A stretch of 64,000 bases of DNA, from positions 43,090,019 to 43,154,018 of the forward strand of contig CM049306.1 of NCBI GenBank assembly GCA_026874595.1, given 5' to 3'. Below are positions 1-11,640 of the stretch, piece by piece (positions within the stretch are counted from its first letter, which is position 1; each line of letters starts with the position of its first letter). Position numbers and translations under genes: made by a program. The DNA is from Sipunculus nudus (taxonomy: Eukaryota; Annelida; Sipuncula; Golfingiida; Sipunculidae). The notes below the pieces were generated by a model, which saw only the letters and a program-made list of their open reading frames with translations, searched no databases and was not told where the DNA came from.

Positions 1-116
1 GAGCGCATCCTTGTGCTAAAGACTTTGCCTAGGAGTCTTAGTGCAGACGGCGGTCAGAACTGGATGAATCTGCAACCTTGCGGTCACAAGTCCTATCCAT
101 TACACCGCCACGCTCC
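1..116 (-). mobile_element. tRNA-derived SINE fragment (truncated by window edge)
   Basis: Read on the minus strand from 116, the sequence has a tRNA-like head: an A-box-like stretch (TGTAATGGATAGGAC) and a B-box-like stretch (GGTTGCAGATTCATCC) about 30 bases apart, followed by a body resembling the SINE at 2205-2496 (GACCGCCGTCT versus GACCACCATCT). The internal Pol III promoter layout is what marks it as a SINE. The 3' part lies outside the window. Confidence 0.55.
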
Positions 117-1850
117 AAATCACCAAAGACCATAAACGGAATCTAAATCATTCAGTAGTACACTTGCATCTCCCTGTTAATTGGGGTTTCAACACTTGGT
201 GCAAAGTGACCTAAAAACCTTAACCTGTTATATGTCAGATATTTGACTCTGAGTTACTAATATGTCACAGAATTTGATTGGTGAATTTACTGGATTTGAA
301 TCTGATACAAAAAAATATGTCACCATATGAAATTGAGATCAGCACCAGCAATAAATCAAATGGACTAACAAGGCTGTTGGATAAATGGACATACATCTAA
401 TATGTAAGATAAATACCCTGGTATATTTTTTTTATGGCATACATAGGTGGGGCACTAAAATATTATTTAATAACCATATTTCAGCAAATGAATTTGCAAA
501 GGAGAAATCATAAGGGATCTTTTTAGCATTAGCATCAGCGAACAAGAGAGATTATATTTTTTTTAAATATCTTGGGAAACTTTGTCATAATTAGTTTTTT
601 TTTATTTTGTAAATATATATTGGGTACCTTTTAAAGTATAGCATTATCTTTATTCATAGCTTCATTTTCTTCTGAAAATAACATTTTCTCCTATATTTTT
701 TATAAGAATGTAAAATGGAATAAATCATAGAAGAAATCATGTATAAAAAGGAAATGGCAATCCTAACTTTGCTGTTATTATACAAATTTGGCTAATCACA
801 TGTCCATAAAATAGCCTCATTTAGGATAATTGTCTTCCTGAGTCCATCAGAAAGACAGTAACAAACCAATATTTACCTGCTGATGAATCTGAGTAATGAT
901 ACCAGGTGTGCAATGTCTGGGCCAACGATTTATTTACACATACCAGCCTTGCTAGCAACTGCAAATGTCAAGATGGGCCTTTTTAGGTCTTTGTTCTTTC
1001 TTTATTAATACACTGTGTATACACCAACATGTTGACAATATATTTCCTGAATAAAAAGACACTTGTGGTTTTGTCAAATTGATCTCCACCTGTTACCCTA
1101 GGTGTAGATGTTTTATAAAGAATAAAATTATTAAAATCTTGAAGTACTTGAATGCCCCCTCCTGTTTTAAAATAGAAACCATGTAAAATTTCTTCTTTTT
1201 GTGTAATCAATATCTCAGTACTGGCTGATGTGGTGTTTACCTTAATAAATATTGCCCACACCTGTGTAATTAGAGCCTGATACTGCTGCCATTTTGAGCC
1301 ACTGACAGACAAGTGAAGATCAAGCTGAGCTGAGTTTATCATGAAACGCCATCTTTATTTCATTAGGCTGAAGTGAGCTGATTTTGGGCAACCCAGTTTG
1401 GCTTGAGAAAAAATTTTATATCTTTTGCAATTGAAAATGCCCAAAACAAATGTTCAGGTTTTGTTATTTTTTGTTTCTTGTCACTGAAAGGAAACGCTCT
1501 AATTTTTTGAGTAGGAAAGTGTTGGCTTGATATATAACCATGTAAAACTATACTTGATATTTAAACAAACTGGTAAAATGTAAAATGGATGTAATATGTC
1601 ACACATTATATAGATAACTTGTCTAAATAATGCTGAGTTGAGCCACTAAACTCGGCTTACTACTAAAGTCAGACGTCTTTTTGTACAAGCCAGCCGCATT
1701 TGTGTGGCAAGTATGGCTCCGGGTTCTGTGTGCAATGCATTATTAAAATAAGTACCATTTTAACGGTACACTGATGCTATAGGAATCCTTATACTCTGAA
1801 GTAAATTAAGTTGGATATAGCCAAAAACTAATACAACATTTTATTGGCGG
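117..1850. other. AT-rich intergenic DNA, nothing recognised
   Basis: No splice-flanked coding stretch, RNA gene or clear repeat boundary was recognised. The longest open frame, 983-1342 on the minus strand, has no recognisable domain and ordinary AT-rich composition, and I treat it as chance. Confidence 0.5.
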
Positions 1851-1852
1851 TT

Positions 1853-2035
1853 TGAAAGTTGAGTGGTAAAATGCCAGGCACTCTCAGCTGGTGACCCTGG
1901 TTTGATCAGGCTTTGAGTCAGTTGTAGAAGGCAATCCTAGGTTGGTGGGTTCTCTGGGTTCTCCAGTTCCTTCCATCTCTACAGGCTATAAGGAATGCCA
2001 ACATCCAAGCTAAGGAGAGTGCCTTGCATTAGTTA
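1853..2035 (+). mobile_element. possible tRNA-like SINE
   Basis: A stretch near 1861-1915 resembles a tRNA-like Pol III promoter (GAGTGGTAAAATGCC as A box, GGTTTGATCAGGC as a weak B box). It is followed by a body with GGGTTCTCCAGTTCCTTCC. No target duplication was identified, so this is a tentative SINE call based on promoter spacing alone. Confidence 0.35.
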
Positions 2036-2056
2036 TTATAACTCAGTGGCAGATCC

Positions 2057-2076
2057 GGGGGGGGGGGGGGGGGGGT
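2057..2076. repeat. poly-G tract
   Basis: An uninterrupted run of about 19-20 G. Similar G/C homopolymers occur at about 26796, 27130, 31003, 44317 and 57484. Confidence 0.9.
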
Positions 2077-2204
2077 AAAGGAGGTCCTGACCCCAAATGT
2101 CTAAGCATGTTGGATTCTAGTATACTTCTAGGTCCTCAAAACAAAATTATCTAGTGTTGACTACAGTGATAATATCTAGGCACGTTGGAAGGTAGGTAAA
2201 GTCT

Positions 2205-2496
2205 GTTGGGCTTTTACACCTGAGCCTAATGGCTCATCAAGCCACAGCTTATCCCTGTTTCAGTAGCGTGAAGCGACTTAGGAGTTAAATTCCTCCTGGA
2301 TGGGATGCTAGTCCATCCCAGGTTACCTTCCCAGTATTACTGGTACCCATTACTACTGCTGGGTAGACAGAGGCACATAGCAGTCTGGACCTTGCCCAAG
2401 CGTCTTGGCAAGATGGTGGTCTGACCAGGATTCGATATTCTATCTCACGACCTCTCGATAATGAGCCCGGCACCTTAACCATTACACCACCACCCC
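2205..2496 (-). mobile_element. tRNA-derived SINE
   Basis: On the minus strand the element starts near 2496 with GGTGTAATGGTTAAGGTGCC (A-box region) and has ATATCGAATCC as a B box about 40 bases later, so the head is tRNA-like. The body follows (CCAAGACGCTTGGGCAAGG, then GGATGGACTAGCATCCCATCC, which is itself a short hairpin) and runs to a tail near GTAAAAGCCCAACAG. Length about 290 bp suits a SINE. It shares its head with the fragment at 1-116. Confidence 0.65.
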
Positions 2497-2499
2497 AAC

Positions 2500-2970
2500 A
2501 TTATTAAATGAATTAAATAACTGGTATAGTTATTAGCTAGGTTGAAGCATGTTGGTTACATTTCTGCAGCTCTCATATTGCTGTCTGTCAACACACACTG
2601 ATACTACACTCTGTTCCATCAACCTGTGCCCATCTGTTTTTTAAGGGATAATTTTCTCAAAAGTCTATAAACTTCTGTTATGAAATGGCTTAGAAAGTTA
2701 CAATTAATCTTTAATATCTGGTTTTACAGGGTTGGGTCTTGCTACCGTTTTTTCCTAGAAGAGTGCTAAAACTAGGTTTCACAAGAATTTCCAATCAGAG
2801 AACTGTATTACATATTCCTTTATCATAGAACAAACCTCGACTAACCCTCTAAAATGAAGATTAATCAACTATATATACAATGTGCTGAGAGTTTGATCTC
2901 ATAAGAGTCTGTAACAGTGCATAAAGCTGTACATACCAAGCTACATGAAATAGAGAACAAGCATACTCAA
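2500..2970. other. intergenic DNA, nothing recognised
   Basis: AT-rich sequence with no supported coding, RNA or repeat feature. Confidence 0.5.
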
Positions 2971-2975
2971 ACAAA

Positions 2976-3357
2976 TAAATTCATGGAATTTATGTCCTCT
3001 GCATCTGCCTCTGGTTGAGCCTTCTCAATAAGTTTTAGTTTTTATTTTCCCCTGAAGATGTCTCTACATGTCATAGTGCCTGTGTTTTAGTTTTCATTAT
3101 CCCCTGAAGATGTCTCCACATGTCATAAATTTGGTTGTGAATTCGGAACAAAAGAAAATTTTTGTTTCGTTTCGGCGCTAGTGATTACAAATTTTCAGAT
3201 AGACACTCCAAAACTGATCCCAACCAATGTATGCACCAGAGCAATCACAACCCCAAATTTGAATGAAATCAGATAATATTAAGGGAAGTTATTGCATGAA
3301 ACAAAAACCTCACAGACAAAGGGACAGACAGACAGACATACAAACCCAAAACAATGT
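2976..3357 (+). repeat. dispersed repeat R1, copy 1
   Basis: About 380 bp that is repeated in the same orientation at 53888-54270 inside NOC3L intron 3. Shared landmarks in order: GGAATTTATGTCC, a local duplication of CCCCTGAAGATGTCTCCACA, TTTTTGTTTCGTTTCGG, CAGACACTCCAAAAC, GAAATCAGATAATATT, and a terminal GACAGACAGACA tract. Neither copy contains a credible ORF, so it is probably a non-autonomous element. The family type is unknown. Confidence 0.75.
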
Positions 3358-3396
3358 CCACTTTTCCGCGGAAGCGGGTTACAAAAAAGTAGGATC

Positions 3397-3472
3397 ACCC
3401 TGTATGGGAATGGAACTAATGACCTTCCGATTGCGGGTCTTCTGTACTACAACTTAGCTACATGAAGTGTTT
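3397..3472 (-). repeat. tRNA-like fragment
   Basis: The minus strand reads TAGCTAAGTTGTAGTAC (A-box-like) and, about 32 bases on, GTTCCATTCCC (B-box-like). It does not fold into a convincing full cloverleaf by eye, so it is more likely a SINE head or tRNA-like relic than a functional tRNA. Confidence 0.3.
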
Positions 3473-3479
3473 AGCAGGA

Positions 3480-3915
3480 ATCTTTAAATAAACTTTGCTG
3501 CCACATGATGATTCTCTATGTAAACTGACTGCTATATAGTAATACCAGCTTAATAACTTTCATTAGAATAGTTTTGGTCAGGATTAGACTGACCCTTCTC
3601 CAGCTCTGCCTGTTTCATCTACATAACATGTTGAGTATGTACATATAGTATGCCTGTCACAAGTGATCATTCAAGTGTAATTTGAGCATTGGCCTTTGGT
3701 GAAAGCTTTGGAATAGGATAATACCACTTGTATAATGGTTGCTTTAAATTATGTCCTTAGTAATATCAAGTACCTGTGGCCTGTGCTCAGTACCAACCCT
3801 CCACTCCACTGCTTGAGCAAATAATGTATCCATTTATTAGCAAATATTGCAATGGAGCTTAATCATATTGTATGTATGGTATGTAAAATGTATAGTTGCA
3901 CCTATGTATGATGTC
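3480..3915. other. intergenic DNA, nothing recognised
   Basis: No supported feature. Confidence 0.5.

Positions 3916-3972
<57 letters not shown>
3916..3972. repeat. (AT)n microsatellite
   Basis: Roughly 57 bp of alternating A and T. The Tyr-Ile open frames across it on both strands are products of the dinucleotide repeat. Confidence 0.95.
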
Positions 3973-3975
<3 letters not shown>

Positions 3976-4326
3976 GGAACATGGGGCCCTATTGGGTCCC
4001 ATTGCAGAGGATGAGTATTTTGCCAGGTATTGTGTAGCCAGACCTGCAACTGAAGGTTATGAACTCCATAGACTGGATAAGGTACCGACGTCTTGTGTTT
4101 GATACGGCCAGCAATGGCCAGTGGTGTGATGTTGTGCGACAGACCTGCGATGTGACATTGCTGCCAGGAATTCAGTTGTGTGCAAGTTGAAGGGCCTAAT
4201 TGGTGTGCATTCTGTAAGTTAGTGCATATGACTGATGCTGATAGCAAAACTGGCCCACTGTCATGGACTGTTTCTGTGGAAGTACTAGGACATACAAAAA
4301 AATATACAGTGCAAGACAATTTTAAT

Positions 4327-4328
<2 letters not shown>
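3973..4328. other. non-repetitive segment between two TA arrays
   Basis: About 355 bp of mixed-composition DNA bracketed by TA microsatellites. Frames here are open only because the neighbouring TA arrays lack stops. It might be the remains of an unrecognised element, but no termini or domain can be seen. Confidence 0.4.
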
Positions 4329-4378
<50 letters not shown>

Positions 4379-4440
4379 GAGAGATAGAGAAACAGAGAGA
4401 AAAACGGGGAGAGAGAGAAAAAAAGAGAGATAAAGAAGGG
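4329..4440. repeat. (TA)n then GA-rich microsatellite
   Basis: About 47 bp of alternating TA followed by about 65 bp of GAGAGA/AAAGAGAG purine-rich low-complexity DNA. Confidence 0.95.
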
Positions 4441-5678
4441 TGAGTAAGAATGTAAAATGGAATGGAAAGCATTGATCATCTCAAAAGTGCAGTGTACTTT
4501 ATCAAGAGAAACATCTGTTGTATTTTTTAAATGAACCTGTTTTTTCATTACTACCTCTGTGATTCTAGTCTTACAAACCACTGTTATTCATGTATTATAT
4601 CTAGTCAGAAATTCTGGTTATTACCTGTATCATATTCCCATTTTTTTTAAATGAGGGAGAAAATACCACAAATGCAACTAAATAGCATTAGTATAACAGC
4701 ATTGGAAAATATTAATATAAAAGTGAAAGTTCCGCATAAACAACGACCACCTTATTCAATGTGCTAATAGGGGCACACCATTTGTCAACAGCTCTCATAC
4801 AGAGCAGGAAAAACACTTTCAGAAAATTATACTGAAGCATATATCTGCCCACCCATGAATATTATTATATATATTATTTTGCATTACAAATATATCCACA
4901 AAGGACTTATTTTGTTTTGTGGCTTTTTTTCCCAGTAGGGTCAGGGATAACAATACTTTGAAATATTCAACTTTCCAAAAGAAAGGCATTATCTAGTTTT
5001 TGCCATTCTGCAGGAAAATTTGTCTTTCTGTAAACAATATACACTGATCCCACCAATGCCTTCCGATCCTTCGGAACAGACTTTGTGGATTCTCAATTTA
5101 CATCTGAATTGACCTTGTTTTGGGTCATATATCAGCCACAAATACTGATTCAAGGGATTGTGACTGAATGTACTAATATACATGTATCTTTGTCAAGCAC
5201 ATTCAGGGCTCAACATACTGGTCAGGTTACATCTAAAATTTATTTGCCCTACAAAATCAAGTGATCATAGCCCCTAACACAAAATGAGTGTTCCACAAAT
5301 ATTTGCTACAATAAACAAGTACAGTGCTTGTTTGTTAATAACATTTCTCTTTTAGTGTTTGCACAGATAAATATACTGGTAATCTATGAAAGAGGTATTA
5401 CAATTTGATTCCATTTCTTCATGAGAGAAAATGGCAAGTGAAGATTATTTAAAATTCAGGCATTTGTTAAAAGTTTATTTGGACCCTCCTGCCAATCCAG
5501 CAAGTAGGAGATCTATCACTTGTTTTTCTGGAACTTTTACTTGCTAGTGGTTAAACCATTACTATAAATATTAGGCCAAGAAAAAAAGGTTATTTGTTTC
5601 TGATAACATTATAAATTTTTAATATCAAATGATAAAAAAATAAATATTAATATTTAAACAGAAAAGAACAAGTTTAAA
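4441..5678. other. AT-rich intergenic DNA, nothing recognised
   Basis: No supported coding or repeat feature. Confidence 0.5.
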
Positions 5679-6536
5679 CTAGAATACAGGTAGTCCACAA
5701 GCGACTTAGTGTATCCGCCGAAATCAGAGTAGAACTGGTGAAGTGAGGCATGGATTGAGTGGCAAGGGGAAATAGTGAGATGTGTTACATATTAGAAAAG
5801 ATGTCTGCCACGTAAACATGACTGTAAGGGGCACCACCTGTTATTTGAAAGAGAAATCTATGCAAGATGTAAACATATGCAAAATTCAAGGTAGATAAGT
5901 CTAACCACTGCCAAGATATGAGTGATTTTATAAAACCAACAGCAGACAAACAGATGGATGCTGTGCAAAACTGGTTGCAGATGGCGCTATGTGAGATCTA
6001 AAAACATGCAAAATATCAAGAAGATACCTCACACCAGTCCAGAGATATTAGCATGGATGTCTGCAGCATGAACATGAATGTAGGTGGTGCCACCTGTCAT
6101 AACATCAAAAATCCTATCCAGGATGCAGAAGCGTGCCCAATTTCAGGTGAATTAGTCAAACCACTGCAGAGATATGAGTGATTTTTTATCAAAGGCAGAC
6201 AAACAGATGGACGCTATGAGAAAATGGTTGCAGGTGACGGCACCAGTTTTGTGTATGATAAAGAGCTATATGAGATCTATACACATGCAAAATTTCATGA
6301 ACATACGACAAACCAGTCCGGAGATATTAGCATGGATGTCTGCAGCGTGAACCTGAATGTAGGTGGCGCCACCTGTCATAAAATCAAGAAAGCTATCCAG
6401 GATGTATATGCATGCAAAATTTATGGTGAATAAGTCCAAACACTGCAGAGATATAAGTGATTTTAACTCAAGGCAGACGAAAACAGATGGACACTGCGCA
6501 AAAATGGTTGCAGGTGGTGCCACCAGTTAATTGTAT
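5679..6536 (-). mobile_element. Helentron-like non-autonomous element (HINE), copy A
   Basis: The 3' end lies at the left: on the minus strand it finishes with a degenerate hairpin (AAGTCGCTTGTGGACTACC) then TATTCTAG, followed by host T. The adjacent GTATCCGCCGAAATCAGAG matches the other two copies. The body is two to three units of a core repeat carrying GGTGGCGCCACC, TGTATGATAAAGAGCTAT and GATATTAGCATGGATGTCTG. The 5' terminus seen in copies B and C is missing, so this copy appears 5'-truncated near 6536. Confidence 0.7.
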
Positions 6537-8063
6537 GATATATATTATCATTTTGTATGATAAGATGCATAAACCTTCATTTCTATAATATATTATTAAT
6601 TTATGGCATTTCTGCGGGAGAAACTGTCAATTTGTTTACGCCCATATGGGATCATTTCTAAAGCCCTCGGAAGATGGCGACAACATGAAAGTTCTAAAAC
6701 TTTTTAGAATTTACAGAGCCACAAAGACTGGTACTTGTTCAGAATTGGGCCTACATTTCTCATGTGGCTAAAGATGTTTTACAATGTACCAACATCCATC
6801 CCTCTTATATATACAATTTATCCTTTCTTTACAGGATTCAACATGCTCGTATCCATCCTGATTGCTCCCTCAGATTGTTGACACATCTTGGCTTATGTGC
6901 ACATACTGTGAAAGTGGTTATTTGGCGTGACTGAATTTTTCCATTTTACAGAATTAGGGCAGTTCGAATTTTGGCATAAATCAATATGTGTGGGAAGGTA
7001 TTTTCAATTTGTATCAAATTATCAAAATATTTGAACGATTACATAAAAGACAGATTTGTGACCAACCCACCTTCCACCTAACAAGCTTTCGGGGTTAATA
7101 TGTACATGCTACCTGGCTATGGGCTAGTGAGTACCATGATTGCACAGGGTAAACAATACGTAATTTCTCAGACTAATAACATTTGATGATGCTATGGTAC
7201 TGCACCCAGACACGCTGTTTGACATATGTTTAAATTGGAGAATTGCTCAGCAACTGTGATTATTAACTAGAAACAGCCTGCTACGTGTGAACAACACACA
7301 GAGCTGACCACAATCATGGCTGGCTCTCAGTTGAACTTCAAAGACATTAGGAGGGTGGTTCTAAAGGTCTAAAAAGACTATTTGTTTCACATTTGCTTCT
7401 ACAAATCACTATTAACTGGAGGGGTTTTCAGCTGAGATATCACTTGCTATGAAATCTTATAAAGCAACATCACAACATCCTGGCTGAGGAAGCATCGACT
7501 CAAGCAACCCCGTGAGGAGGGATTCCTAGGCTCACGTGACTGTGTGTGAGGCAAGAATTCTGCAGTCTTCCAGGTGGCGAACCACTGCATTGATCAGCTA
7601 GTGACATCACAACCTGCCAAGTGCCACCGGGGTGAAAACCAAAATTACAATGAAAACACTATACTTTAGTGTGTACAAAAATAAATTTTGTTTATAAAAA
7701 GTGTTGTTCAATTTCTCAGTGCCCAATTAACATTAACAATCTATATGACACATCATTGTCTATTTAATTTGCCAATACCCCTTACTTGTATCTAACAGTA
7801 ACAATAAATTTGTCAGCACCTGACGGTACAAAAAGTAAACTACACAGACATGTCTTGGGTGTTCGAAATAACGCAGGTTCTTAATTAAGCGCAAATCAGA
7901 CTCCTGTGAAAAGTGCGAAAATATAAACTCTGCTAACAAAACCACTTCCACAGTATCCTGCCTATGTCATTTACATCTGTTTCTTGCGCCCTCCGGGCAT
8001 TTGTATGTACATACATCATGGCTATCCCATATATATTTGATGTATTTCAAGGATTAGGGTTTA
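6537..8063. other. intergenic DNA, nothing recognised
   Basis: No supported coding, RNA or repeat feature. Confidence 0.5.
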
Positions 8064-8100
8064 CAAACAAGTGACCCATGGGTCATGAGGCTCAGCTGAC
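8064..8100. repeat. left-end motif CCATGGGTCA..GCTCAGCTGA, copy 1
   Basis: The stretch CCCATGGGTCATGAGGCTC followed by AGCTGAC recurs, slightly varied, at 30226-30262, 39407-39438 and 42721-42754. In two of those cases a partner ending in CAGCTGAG or a decayed form lies 1-1.4 kb downstream. It looks like the terminus of a repeat family. Confidence 0.55.
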
Positions 8101-8247
8101 TGGGAAGAGATTCACAAAAGGAAATTTTATCATCAGAATGGTAGATACCCATTCAACTGAAGCATCAAACAGATTAACCAACAGGCCAAGATTTAGTCTG
8201 TATTTATATATCTGAAAAATAGAGAAAAAATGTGTAAACTTTAAAAA

Positions 8248-9580
8248 CTAGAATACGGGTAGCCGACAAGTGACTACGTGTATCTGCCAAAATCAGAGTG
8301 AAGTGAGGCATGGATTGAGTGGCAAGGGGAAACAGAGTGAGGTATGTTGCATATTAGCATGGATGTCTGCAGCCTAAATGTGTATGTAGGTTGTGCAACC
8401 TACCACAAATCCAGAAAGCTGTCCAAGTTGTATACATATGCAAAATTTTAGGCAGAAAAGTCAAACCACTACATGGATATGAGTGATTTTAGCCCACGGC
8501 AGACAAACAGACAGACGCTGTGCAAAAATGGTTGCAGTTTTGTGTATGATAAAGACCTATGTGAGATCTAAACACAAGCACAATTTTGGCCCAATCGGTC
8601 AAATGGTTCCTGAGATATTAGTTTGGATGTGTGCAGCGTTAACTAGAATGTAGGTGGCACCACCTGTCATAAAATCAAGAAAGCTATCCAGGATGTATAA
8701 ACCTGCAAAATTTTAGGCAGTTATGTCAAACCACTACAGAGAAATGAGTGATTTTAGGCCACGGCAGACCAACAGACAGACGCTGTGCAAAATGTGCAAA
8801 AATGGTTGCAGGTGGCCCCTCCAGTTTTGTATATGATAAAGACCTATGTGAGATCTATACACATGCAAAATTTTGGCCCAATCGGTCAAACGGTTCCCGA
8901 GATATGAGCTTGGATGTCATCAGCGTGAACGTGAATGTAGGTGGTGCCACCTGTCATAAAATCAAGAAAGCTATCCAGGATGTATAAAACTGCAAAATTT
9001 TAGGCAGATATGTCAAACCACTGCCGAGATATGAGTGACATTATTGCACGGCAGACAAACAGACATACGCTGTGCAAAAATGGTTGCAGGTGGCGCCACC
9101 AGTTTAGCTTATGATAAAGAGCTATGTTAGATCTATATACATGCAAAATTTTGGCCCGAACGGTCAAACGGTTCCCAAAATATGAGCTTGGATGTCATCA
9201 GCGTGAATGAGAATGTAGGTGGCGCCACCTGTCATAAAATCAAGTAAGGTATCCAGGATGTATACGCATGCCGAATTTCAGGTGAATTAGTCAATTCACT
9301 GCAGAGATATGAGTGATTTTAACCAAAGGCAGATGAACAGATGGACACTGTGCAAACATGGTTACAGGTGGCGCCACTATTTTTTGTGTATGTTATAGAG
9401 CTATCCAAGGGCTACATTAGTATAAATTTTATTTCCTGATCAGTCAAACAGTTCCCGAGATATGAGCTTGGAAATCTGATAAAATCAAGTCCCAGAAGAG
9501 CTCTCTGGAAACGAACTCGGCAACGGCGGAGGAACCCGGTCAAAAACATAGTTTCCACAAAACTTTGTTTTGGCTGGTAC
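8248..9580 (-). mobile_element. Helentron-like non-autonomous element (HINE), copy B
   Basis: A nearly full-length copy on the minus strand. The 3' end at 8248 has the hairpin region (TAGTCACTTGTCGGCTACC) and ends CTAG followed by host T. The 5' end near 9580 reads GTACCAGCCAAAACAAAG, matching the 5' end of copy C (GTATCCGCCAAAACAGAG). The inside is four or five tandem core units of about 290 bp with GGTGGCGCCACC, CCCAATCGGTCAAACGGTTC and GAGATATGAGCTTGGATGTC. The layout (5' terminus, minisatellite core, subterminal inverted repeat, 3' hairpin, CTAG end) is that of HINE/pearl-type elements. No Rep/helicase ORF is present. Confidence 0.75.
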
Positions 9581-11640
9581 AAAAATACAGGTGGCTCCAC
9601 CAGTCTGCTGAAATTAATAAAAACACTTACAAACATCAATATCCATGCAAAGAATCATGGTGATCTCCCCATTAGTTGTTCAGATACTTCAGCTTTTGTA
9701 TCAAATTGTCCATTATTCTGAGGGATACTTCGGAGTCCTATAGCTTGAAGGATATGGGTAACAGAGACCTAATTTTAAGTTTCCACAGGCACTTTTCATG
9801 GGCCTTCTTGCATGACAAGAATGAAGATTCTAGGTCCAGTTGTTGCGATTTGTACCCTGTTGACAGATAACCACATCTTTAAAGGTCTCAAAAAAAGAGA
9901 AAAAAAATCGTAAAAATTTGAAAAAAAATAGAGGTGGCGCACCCAGTCTGCAGAAACTGATGGAACAGGTCATGATCAATATGTATGCCGAAAATCATGA
10001 CCATCAGTGTTGTAGTTATTGAGATACTGCAGTTTTTGTATCAAATTTTCCATTATTCTGGGGGGTTATTTGGAGCCATACAGCTTAAAGAATATGGGTA
10101 ACAGAGACCTAATTTCAGGTGTCCATGTAGACTTATCATGGGTCTCCCTGTGTGTCAACAATGAAGATTCTAGGTCCAGTCCTTATGATTTGTACCCTGT
10201 TGACAGATAACTACATCCTGAAAGGTCTCGAAAATAGAGAAAAAAAATTGTGAAAATTTGAAAAAATACAGGTGGCACCACCAGTCTGCAGGTACTGATG
10301 AAACACCTCTTGATCAATATGTATGCCAAAAATCATGACCATCAGTGTTGTAGTTATTGAGATGTTGCAGTTTGTTTTTATCAAATTTTCCATTATTCTG
10401 GGGGGTTATTGGGAGCCCCCCATAGCTCAAAGGATATGGGTAACAGAGACCTTATTTCAAGTTTCCATGCAGACTTTTTATGGACCTCTCAGTGTGTCAA
10501 GAATGAAGATTCTAGGTCCAGTCTTTATGATTTGTGCCCTGTTAACAGCTGTTCACATTTTTAAATTCGTAAAAAATCTAAAAATTCAGGTGGCGCCACC
10601 AGTCTGCAGGAAGTGATGGAACATCTCATGATCAATACGTATGCCAAAAATTTGTAAAAAATCGAAAAATACAGGTGGCGCCACCAGTCTGCAGGAAGTG
10701 ATGGAACATCTCATGATCAACATGTATGCCAAAAATCATGATATTGAAGTTTTTGTATGACATTTTTGACTTTTCTGGGGGGTACTTTGGGGCCCCATAG
10801 CTCGAAGGATATGGGTAACAGAGATCTAATTTCTGGTTTCCACAGAGACTTTTAATAGGTTTCTCAGTGTGTCGAGAATGAAGATTCTAGGTCCAGCGGT
10901 TACGATTTGTGCCACCTTAACAGATGACAGCATCTTTAAACGTCTCAAAAATAGAGGAAAAAATTGTAAAAAAATCGAAAAATACAGGTGGCGCCACCAG
11001 TCTGCAGGAACTTATGGAACATCTCATGTATGCCAAAAATCATGACCATCAGTGTTGTAGTTATTGAGATATTGAAGTTTTTGTATGAAATTTTTTACTA
11101 TTCTGGGGGGTACTTTGGGGCCCCATAGCTCGAAGGATATGGGTAACAGAGACCTAATTTCTGGTTTCCAAGGAGATTTTTCATGGGCCTCTCAGTGTAT
11201 CAAGAATTAAGATTCTAGGTCTAGGCTTTACGATTTGTGCCACGTTAACAGATGTTCACATTTTTAAAGGTCTCAAAAATAGAGAAAAAAATTTGTAAAA
11301 AATCGAAAAATACAGGTGGCGCCACCAGTCTGCAGGAAGTGATGGAACATCTCATGATCAATATGTATGCCAAAAATCATGACCATCAGTCAAGTAGTTA
11401 ATGAGATATTGAAGTTTTTGTAGGAATTTTTTTACTTTTCTGGGGGGTACTTTGGGGCCCCATAGCTCGAAGGATATGGGTAAAAGAGAACTTATTTCTG
11501 GTTTCCAAGGAGATTTTTCATGGACCTCTCAGAATCCCAAGTTACAAGGTTCTAGGTTCAGCGGTTACGATTTGTGCCTGGTTAACGGATGGACAGACGG
11601 ACAGACAGACAGAGTACACTACTGGCAGGCAGTTAACAAA
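9581..11640. repeat. tandem array of ~320-bp units
   Basis: Seven copies or part-copies, marked by GGTGGCnCCACC at about 9591, 9932, 10271, 10588, 10675, 10987 and 11316. Spacings are mostly 312-341 bp, with one internal deletion of about 235 bp. Each unit also has CAGTCTGCAGGAAGTGATGG, AAAAATCATGACCATCAGT, GGATATGGGTAACAGAGACC and GATTCTAGGTCCAG. The array starts right at the 5' end of HINE copy B and stops at a GGACAGACGGACAGACAGAC tract near 11590-11620. A single decayed unit is recognisable at about 40090-40390. Confidence 0.85.

Noticed and set aside
983-1342. 119-aa minus-strand ORF
   Set aside because: No recognisable domain, promoter or splice context; compatible with chance in AT-rich DNA.
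3397-3472. Functional tRNA gene
   Set aside because: A and B boxes are only approximate and no full cloverleaf could be folded by eye; kept only as a tRNA-like fragment.
3915-4581. Open frames on both strands rich in Tyr-Ile
   Set aside because: They are translations of TA microsatellites, which lack stop codons; no domain or splice context.
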